64,000 bases of DNA from VRUE01 sp963698085 (GTDB lineage: Bacteria; Actinomycetota; Thermoleophilia; Solirubrobacterales; 70-9), in the NCBI GenBank assembly GCA_963698085.1, contig OY969122.1, forward strand, positions 1,426,001 to 1,490,000, read 5' to 3'. Below, piece by piece: positions 58,313 to 64,000 of the stretch. A program made the position numbers and the translations under genes. Numbering within the stretch: position 1 is the first letter of the stretch; the number at the start of each line of letters is the position of its first letter. The notes under the pieces were generated by a model. That model was not told the DNA's origin and did not search any database. It worked only from the letters and a program-made list of their open reading frames with translations.

Positions 58313-59499
58313 GCGCCCGCCCGCCCCGCAGCGAGTACCTCGTCTTCGGCAGCCCGGAGATCCGCGAGGAGGAGATCGAGGAGGTGCTGGCGACGCTTCG
58401 CTCGGCCTGGATCGGGACGGGGCCGCGGGTCGCGCGCTTCGAGAGCGAGTTCGGCGACTATGTCGGCGCCGAGCACGCGGTGGCGTTGAACTCCTGCACG
58501 GCGGGGTTGCATCTGGCGATGATGGGTCTCAGGCTCGGCCCCGAAGACGAGGTAATCGTCCCGGCGATGACCTTCGCGGCGACGGCCAACGCGGTGGTCC
58601 ACGCCGGCGGTCGGCCCGTCCTTGCCGACGTGGACCGCGACACCATGTGCCTCACCCCCGAGGCGGTGGAGGCAAAGCTCACGCCCCGCACTCGGGCGAT
58701 CGTGCCGGTGCACTTCGCCGGGCGCCCGTGCGAGATCGAGGAGATCGTCGCACTCGGTCGAGAGTCCGGGCTCGCGGTTGTCGAGGACTGCGCGCACGCG
58801 ATCGAGACGCTCGTCAGCGGCCGTCACGCCGGCACCTTCGGCGATTTTGGCGTGTTCAGCTTCTACGTCACCAAGAACGTCGTAACGGGTGAGGGTGGGA
58901 TGGTCGTTACCTCGGATGAAGATGCCGCGATGCGGATCAAGACGCTCGCGCTGCACGGCCTTTCCGCTGATGCGTGGAGCCGCTTCTCGGATGAGGGCTA
59001 CAAGCACTACGAGGTCGTCGAACCGGGCTTCAAGTACAACATGATGGACCTCCAGGCAGCGCTCGGAGTGCACCAGCTGGCGCGTGCCGAGGCAAACCTC
59101 CGCCGGCGCCAGGAGATTTGGCGCCGCTACGACGAAGCGTTCGCCGACCTACCCTTGCGGACGCCGGCGGCGGAGGCGCCGGGCACCCGCCACGCGCGGC
59201 ATCTCTACACGGTTCTGCTCGATCTCGAGCGCATCAGCTGCACCCGCGACGAGGTGCTACTCGATCTCCACAGGCAGAACATCGGAAGCGGCGTCCACTA
59301 TCGCGCTCTGCACCTCCATCCGTACTACCGCGACACCAATGGCTACGGGCGCGGAGATTTCCCCAACTCAGAGTGGATCTCCGATCGGACCGTGTCGCTG
59401 CCGCTCTCCCCGAAGCTCAGCGATGAAGACGTCGAGGACGTGATCCACGCCGTGAAATCGACGCTCGATAGGGCGAGACGCCGCAGCCCATTACCTTAG
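58309..59499 (+). CDS. DegT/DnrJ/EryC1/StrS-type sugar aminotransferase
   Basis: The product has 396 residues. PLP features: TAGLHLAMMGLRLGPEDEVI, FAATANAVVHAGGRPVLADV, VVEDCAHAIETLVSGRHAGT and the Schiff-base Lys in FSFYVTKNVVTGEGGMVVTS. It transfers an amino group to a keto sugar nucleotide, so the pathway probably makes an amino-sugar-containing product. It is the last gene of the overlapping run. About 100 bp without a gene follow, and no clear hairpin is seen. Confidence 0.93.
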   Translation: MSARPPRSEYLVFGSPEIREEEIEEVLATLRSAWIGTGPRVARFESEFGDYVGAEHAVALNSCTAGLHLAMMGLRLGPEDEVIVPAMTFAATANAVVHAGGRPVLADVDRDTMCLTPEAVEAKLTPRTRAIVPVHFAGRPCEIEEIVALGRESGLAVVEDCAHAIETLVSGRHAGTFGDFGVFSFYVTKNVVTGEGGMVVTSDEDAAMRIKTLALHGLSADAWSRFSDEGYKHYEVVEPGFKYNMMDLQAALGVHQLARAEANLRRRQEIWRRYDEAFADLPLRTPAAEAPGTRHARHLYTVLLDLERISCTRDEVLLDLHRQNIGSGVHYRALHLHPYYRDTNGYGRGDFPNSEWISDRTVSLPLSPKLSDEDVEDVIHAVKSTLDRARRRSPLP

Positions 59500-59586
59500 G
59501 GTGGGTCCGGGCTGACGGCGTCTCACCTAGGCCCCAAACGGTTCAGGTGCGCATTTGTCAGGCCCCTGGTTCTAGCCCGCTTCCCT

Positions 59587-59592
59587 TAAAGT
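59587..59592 (+). promoter_or_regulatory. -10 box of the CrtC/AttH-like gene
   Basis: TAAAGT lies 8 bases before ATG 59601, with no ribosome site. This marks a separate transcript from the glycan cluster. Confidence 0.45.
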
Positions 59593-59600
59593 CATCCCGA

Positions 59601-60590
59601 ATGGACGAAGGCGCGAGATTCCCGCGGGTCGCCGCGAAGGCGGGCCACTACGAGAGCTTTTACATCAAGGCCTGCCAGCCGGGCGGTGGCCGGGGGATCT
59701 GGATTCGGCACACGGTCCACAAGCGTCCCGGCGCCGAGCCGAACGCCTCGATCTGGTTCGTCTTCTTCGACCGCGAGGCGGAGGGGCCGCAAGCGACCAA
59801 GGTCACCGTGCAGGCGGCTGAGCTCTCAGCCCCGGCCGGTTCTTGGATACGGGTCGACGGAGCCGAGATCGGTCCGGGTCGGGCGAGGGGCGCGGTCGAC
59901 ACCGATGCGGTCGGGGCTGCCTGGGAGCTGACCTTCTCCGGCGACGCCGACCCCTGCAAGTACCTGCCCTCCGACCGGCTCTACGAGACGCGCCTGCCGA
60001 AAACCAAGTTCGTCGCGCCCTTCCCCAACGCCCGCTTCGACGGCCGTCTCGAGATCGGCGAGGAGACCATCGACATAAGTGGCTGGCCGGGGATGATCGG
60101 CCACAACTGGGGCAGCGAGCACGCCGAGCGCTGGGTCTGGCTCGAGGGCACCGGCTTCGCCGATTCGCCGGATACCTACTTCGACGCCGGCGCCGCCCGG
60201 ATCAAGCTCGGTCCCTGGACGACGCCCTGGGTGCCCTCGGGAATGCTGATGCTCGACGGTGAGCCGCATAGGTTGGGTGGCTTCGGCCAAATCCGTGGGG
60301 CGACGGTCGAGGAGTCGGCGGGGGAGTGCTCCTTCGTCCTTCCCGGCAAGGACCTCGTCGTCCGCGGCAGGGTCTCGGCTCCGAAGAAGGATTTCGTCGG
60401 TTGGGTCTACGCCGATCCGGACGGTCCCGAGCACAACACGATCAACTGCTCGGTCTGCGACCTCGAGCTGACGGTCGAACGCCCCGCCTTGCCACCGCTG
60501 CAGCTCTCACTGCCTGGCGGTGCCGCCTACGAGCTGGGTATGCGGGAGACCGATCACGGTATTCAAATCCAACCGTACTCAGACGGCTAA
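59601..60590 (+). CDS. CrtC/AttH-like lipocalin-fold protein
   Basis: The product has 329 residues with no signal peptide. GHYESFYIKACQPGGGRGIW, IDISGWPGMIGHNWGSEHAE then RWVWLEGTGF resemble the paired lipocalin domains of CrtC/AttH and tocopherol-cyclase-like proteins, including the conserved G-W-x-G-x-x-x-H-N-W-G. Family knowledge: CrtC hydrates carotenoids and relatives act on hydrophobic substrates. The substrate cannot be assigned here. No carotenoid genes lie nearby. Confidence 0.65.
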   Translation: MDEGARFPRVAAKAGHYESFYIKACQPGGGRGIWIRHTVHKRPGAEPNASIWFVFFDREAEGPQATKVTVQAAELSAPAGSWIRVDGAEIGPGRARGAVDTDAVGAAWELTFSGDADPCKYLPSDRLYETRLPKTKFVAPFPNARFDGRLEIGEETIDISGWPGMIGHNWGSEHAERWVWLEGTGFADSPDTYFDAGAARIKLGPWTTPWVPSGMLMLDGEPHRLGGFGQIRGATVEESAGECSFVLPGKDLVVRGRVSAPKKDFVGWVYADPDGPEHNTINCSVCDLELTVERPALPPLQLSLPGGAAYELGMRETDHGIQIQPYSDG

Positions 60591-60674
60591 AGGGTTTAAT
60601 CACCAAAACTTATGTATAACTCCCGCCCTAGGATGGGCGGGAGATGGAAGCGCCGCTGCGCGCGAGAGGAGCCG

Positions 60675-62711
60675 ATGGTCAGCTGCGGGTACTACCTGCG
60701 CAAACGCCATGGGCTGATTCACCGTCACACTGAGACCGTCGCCCTTCAACCCGATCACACGGCTCGCTGGGAGCTGCGGATCGACCTTGAACTCCCCAGC
60801 GATGAGGAAGCTCGCTGGCCGGGAGAGGACGGAACGGACACGTTCCTCTTTCCGCTCGTCTTTCTGAAGAAGGCCAGCGCCCGCACCGGCTTCGAGGTAC
60901 GCGACGAGAGCGGAGACCTGCTCACCGTCCCGATCCGCGCGGAGTGCGACCGGATCTCCAGCTTCGCTGCCGCCCACGCGTCGGAGTCGATGCACTCCTC
61001 GATTCATCCTCAGCCCGAGATCCCCATAGAGGGGCTCAGGGAGGTGTTCGAGAAAATTGCCGCCGATAAGCCCTTCCAATCCTCGCTCGCCCTGCACAAA
61101 GTCCTCGGCGAGGTGGGTCTGGAGGGTGATCGCGAGATCTCAACGGCAAACGAGGAGCTGGGCAGGGCTTGGGAGGAGAACAGCCTGCTCGAGGTGCTCC
61201 ACATGCTGGTGGACCACTCGTTGATCTGGGTTCCGTTGAAGGGGAGGGCCGGAGAACGACGCACGATCGTCGTCAGCCAGGAGATCTCGATGGTGCGCCG
61301 CGTCTTCCTTCGCTGGATTTTCGGCGATGTGCGCGTGCCCGACTGTCCCTACCTGCACCCGTTGAAGACGTGGCGCGCGCGCCGGGCTCGCCCGGGCTCC
61401 TACCTCGAGGTAGGAGAGCGCCGCTACGGCCGCCGCACCGTCCGCATCAGCTTCTCCGCTTTGGGGGAACGGATAGGCCAACCGCTGGGCTGGATGCCGT
61501 TTGAGTATGAATTTCCAACTGTGTATACGAAACGTTGCCAGACTTATCACTTCGAATTGATTTGCCCGCCGGGCCGAGGTCCCCGGGAGCTGCGTCCGGC
61601 CCGCGCGGTGCCGCTAGCCGAGCCGCGCCAGTTCGTCAAGCGCGACGACGGCAAGGGGAGCACGATTCTGACTTCGCGCGCGGGCCGTCATGACAGAAAA
61701 GGCGCCCGCTTCCCGAACGATCTCTGGTTCCGTGTAACGGTTGGCGTCGGCGACGGCGCGTTTCCCGCGCTCTGGTTCCTCACCGGCGCAATCACCGCGG
61801 TGATGCTCTGGCTTATCGCGGGCTACGCGTCGGTGATCGAAAATGGCGACGAGCCCCAGATAACCGCGGCGATCCTGCTTGTGGTCCCGGCGATCGTGGC
61901 CGCTCTGGCGATCGGCGAAAACGCCGTGCCGGTAACCCAGGTGATCGGCGGCGCGAGGACTCTCCTCCTGGTAATCGGCCTCAGCGCGGTGATGGCGACG
62001 GCTGTCCTGATCGGTGCCGAACCGTTCGACTGGGACCCGGTCTGGACCTGGACGGCGTGCGCGATGGTGGTGACCGCGGCGACCGTTCCGCTGGCGACCG
62101 GCTGGCTGCTTTCCTCAGCCAGCGTCTGGCGACAGATGAAGAGGCTGAAAACGCGACAGCGGCAGAAAAACGCCCTCTGGATCGGTGTGGGCCTCGCCCT
62201 GCTCGCCAACGGGGCACTGATCGTCCTCTGTGACGGGCCGGTCGACCGGGGCATCGTCGGTGGGGCGCTGGTGCTGCTGACGGTGGGGATGACCGCCCTG
62301 GCCAACAACCGGATGGCGATGCCGATCGGCGAGGAACGTCGCTACATCGCCTTCTCGCTGCTGCTCGCCGCGATGACTTGTCTCTCACTCGGCTGCATCG
62401 AGCTGCAGGCCGCGGTCGGCGGCTACAAGGACCTGCACGAATCGGCTGAGTACGCGGCGTTGCCGATTCTGGTGCTCTCGCTCTTCGCCGGCGAAGCCTT
62501 CAGCAAGCTGGTCTCCGGGTTCGCACCAGAGCAGGACGAGATCCACGTATCGCCCCAGATCGGACGCGCCTTGCTGCGGGGTGAGGCGGTTCGCGAGCTG
62601 GCGATCTTGAGGGAACGCGAAGACGAGGCGGCAAGGACGCAGAACGGCTTGCAGGCGGAGGATCAGGGAGCCGACCGCGCGAATGGGAATCCACACGAAA
62701 GGGTACGGTAA
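60675..62711 (+). CDS. Uncharacterised protein with eight C-terminal membrane helices
   Basis: The product has 678 residues from ATG 60675 (strong AGAGGAG 5 bases upstream). The N-terminal ~370 residues are soluble: LRKRHGLIHRHTETVALQPD, then WELRIDLELPS, and EVFEKIAADKPFQSSLAL; a GQPLGWMPFEYEFPTVY motif precedes the membrane part. About eight helices follow, from ALWFLTGAITAVMLWLIAGY to YAALPILVLSLFAGEAFSKL, then a charged tail. I do not recognise the family. The arrangement could be a sensor or transporter regulator. The small gene at 62719 follows after 7 bp. Confidence 0.8.
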   Translation: MVSCGYYLRKRHGLIHRHTETVALQPDHTARWELRIDLELPSDEEARWPGEDGTDTFLFPLVFLKKASARTGFEVRDESGDLLTVPIRAECDRISSFAAAHASESMHSSIHPQPEIPIEGLREVFEKIAADKPFQSSLALHKVLGEVGLEGDREISTANEELGRAWEENSLLEVLHMLVDHSLIWVPLKGRAGERRTIVVSQEISMVRRVFLRWIFGDVRVPDCPYLHPLKTWRARRARPGSYLEVGERRYGRRTVRISFSALGERIGQPLGWMPFEYEFPTVYTKRCQTYHFELICPPGRGPRELRPARAVPLAEPRQFVKRDDGKGSTILTSRAGRHDRKGARFPNDLWFRVTVGVGDGAFPALWFLTGAITAVMLWLIAGYASVIENGDEPQITAAILLVVPAIVAALAIGENAVPVTQVIGGARTLLLVIGLSAVMATAVLIGAEPFDWDPVWTWTACAMVVTAATVPLATGWLLSSASVWRQMKRLKTRQRQKNALWIGVGLALLANGALIVLCDGPVDRGIVGGALVLLTVGMTALANNRMAMPIGEERRYIAFSLLLAAMTCLSLGCIELQAAVGGYKDLHESAEYAALPILVLSLFAGEAFSKLVSGFAPEQDEIHVSPQIGRALLRGEAVRELAILREREDEAARTQNGLQAEDQGADRANGNPHERVR

Positions 62712-62718
62712 GGACGAC

Positions 62719-62910
62719 ATGGAAATCGAACGTGACGTGACGATCGACGAAAGCGGTAACTCAGAGGCCGGGCTCTCCTCTGGTCCGCGCAACATGGACC
62801 AGCTTCCCGCCTACACCGATGCCGAGGTCGACAAGGAGCTGGGCCCCGTGAGTCGGAAGATCGAGGATCTCTTTCGTGGCCCGGAGCACCGCGCGACACA
62901 ACCCGCCTGA
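62719..62910 (+). CDS. Small acidic hypothetical protein
   Basis: The product has 63 residues: MEIERDVTIDESGNSEAGLS and PAYTDAEVDKELGPVSRKIE. TAAGGA lies 4 bases before ATG 62719, which is why this start is preferred over ATG 62683 inside the previous gene. It is acidic with a C-terminal helix. It starts 7 bp after the large membrane protein, so co-expression and interaction are likely. Function unknown. Confidence 0.65.
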   Translation: MEIERDVTIDESGNSEAGLSSGPRNMDQLPAYTDAEVDKELGPVSRKIEDLFRGPEHRATQPA

Positions 62911-62971
62911 ACTGCGGCTGCCGGGCAGAAGCCTCCTCTAACCTGGAAGCTCACCGAGAGGAGGTCTGATC

Positions 62972-64000
62972 ATGGCGACGCAGGCGGTCCAGGCTGTCGA
63001 TCACAAGCTCCTCGCTGGCGGCGAGTGGATCGAGACCGGCGAGTGGGCCGAGGTCGAGAGTCCTTATGACGGGACCGTGGTCGGTCGGGTCGCACAGGGA
63101 GATGCCGCTCTCGTCGACCGCTGTGTGATTGCCGCGCGTGCCGCCTACGAGTCAGGTGGTTTTCCCCAGTTCGAGCGTGCCGCCGTCCTCGACCGCGCCG
63201 CCGAGTTGGCGGGCGAGCGGACCGACGACCTCGCCCTGACGATCGCCGCCGAGGCCGGCAAGCCGCTGAAGACGGCGCGGGTCGAGGCGGAACGCTGCGT
63301 CGACACCCTCACCTTCTCGGCGGTCGAGGCGCGTAAGCTCAGCGGCGGCACCGTGCCGATGGAGGCCTCGGCGGCGGGCGGCGGCAAGCTCGGCGTGATG
63401 ATGCGTGTCCCCTACGGCGTCGTCGGCGCGATCAGCCCCTTCAACTTCCCGCTCAACCTCGTCGCCCACAAGCTCGGCCCGGCGCTGGCCGCCGGCAACG
63501 CGGTCGTGCTCAAGCCCGCGGGGCAGACGCCGATCTCGGCTCTGAAGCTGGCCGCGATCCTGGTCGAGGCGGGCCTGCCGCAAGGTTGGCTCAGCGTTGT
63601 TCCCGGCCCGGGCTCGGAAGTCGGCAACGCGATCGTCGAGCACGACCTGACCGGGGCGCTCAGCTTCACCGGCTCGGCCAAGGTCGGCTGGGGCATCCGC
63701 AGCCGCGTCCCCCACAAGAAGGTCAACCTCGAGCTGGGCTCGAACGCGCCGCTGATCGTCCATGCCGACGGCGACTGGGAGGCGGCCGCCGACAAAACCA
63801 AGCTGCACGCCTTCTCGCACGCCGGCCAGAGCTGCATTTCGATCCAGCGCGTCCTCGTCCACGATGAGGTCGCCGACGCCTTCACCGAGCGCCTCGTTGC
63901 CAACACTCAGGCGCTGCGGGTCGGCGATCCGCTCGATCCCGAGACCGACGTCGGCCCGCTGATCTCGCCCGGCGACCGCGACCGCGTCAAGCAGTGGGTC
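62972..64000 (+). CDS. Aldehyde dehydrogenase, 3' end beyond window
   Basis: At least 343 residues are visible with no stop before the window end. GAGGAGGTCTGATC precedes ATG 62972. Motifs: GGEWIETGEW, VPYGVVGAISPFNFPLNLVA, HKLGPALAAGNAVVLKPAGQ, SFTGSAKVGWGI, catalytic Glu in NLELGSNAPLIV and catalytic Cys in AGQSCISIQRVLV. It is similar to lactaldehyde/succinate-semialdehyde-type enzymes. The substrate is unknown. It belongs to a different subfamily from the dehydrogenase at 33076. Confidence 0.92.
   Translation, partial: MATQAVQAVDHKLLAGGEWIETGEWAEVESPYDGTVVGRVAQGDAALVDRCVIAARAAYESGGFPQFERAAVLDRAAELAGERTDDLALTIAAEAGKPLKTARVEAERCVDTLTFSAVEARKLSGGTVPMEASAAGGGKLGVMMRVPYGVVGAISPFNFPLNLVAHKLGPALAAGNAVVLKPAGQTPISALKLAAILVEAGLPQGWLSVVPGPGSEVGNAIVEHDLTGALSFTGSAKVGWGIRSRVPHKKVNLELGSNAPLIVHADGDWEAAADKTKLHAFSHAGQSCISIQRVLVHDEVADAFTERLVANTQALRVGDPLDPETDVGPLISPGDRDRVKQWV

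Overview
The window is high-GC DNA from an actinobacterium, most likely the class Thermoleophilia (Solirubrobacterales or a relative). The evidence is indirect: many genes start without a Shine-Dalgarno sequence a few bases after a TANNNT box, GC3 is very high, and several secreted proteins look typical of that group (a PD40-type protein with a Lys/Arg-rich tail, an S8 protease with an fn3-like module, a 1006-residue exported protein). No rRNA is present, so the placement is an inference.

Layout. 1-5.1 kb: broken PD40-type gene, PucR-type regulator, and a secreted subtilisin with a perfectly duplicated C-terminal module. 5.2-9.7 kb: stability/toxin-like genes on the minus strand (hipBA, fic, a DUF4143 ATPase and a decayed DUF4143 copy). 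9.8-16.8 kb: a tRNA-Arg(CCU) gene followed by integrated DNA. A 40-bp piece of the tRNA (its 5' half) occurs three times and delimits a ~6.0-kb element (broken integrase, intact excisionase-like gene, broken IS110, XRE regulator, a two-gene cassette with an NYN nuclease) and a ~0.9-kb second unit holding a HEPN/MNT pair. 16.8-17.5 kb: another nucleotidyltransferase module. 17.8-25.8 kb: ordinary genome (YceH, galT, slipin/NfeD, TlpA-like lipoprotein, SF2 helicase).

25.8-33.0 kb is one long minus-strand run, ccmA-ccmB-ccmC-ccmD-hemA-hemC-cobA/hemD-birA. It couples cytochrome c maturation to tetrapyrrole synthesis and ends with biotin ligase. 33-46.4 kb: aldehyde dehydrogenase, rarA, exported proteins, DUF1385, methylmalonyl-CoA epimerase, a methyltransferase, a PAP2 phosphatase and ychF.

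46.6-59.5 kb is a tightly overlapping ten-gene cluster: a glycosidase-like/GT2 fusion, an ABC exporter, four phosphotransferase-like proteins in a row (one lacking its catalytic residues), three tandem paralogous GT-B-like proteins and a DegT-type aminotransferase. It looks like an uncharacterised glycan or glycoconjugate assembly/export locus. 59.6-64 kb: a CrtC/AttH-like protein, an unknown eight-helix membrane protein with a small partner, and an aldehyde dehydrogenase cut by the window end.

The most unusual signals are (1) a family of ~125-130 bp palindromic elements with a shared core but different, perfectly self-complementary arms at each site, one copy lying in frame inside birA; (2) the tRNA-Arg element with candidate integrase arm sites about 100 bp inside each core; (3) 23-bp-period repeats in front of the DUF4143 gene; and (4) the four-kinase/three-glycosyltransferase cluster with a pseudokinase.
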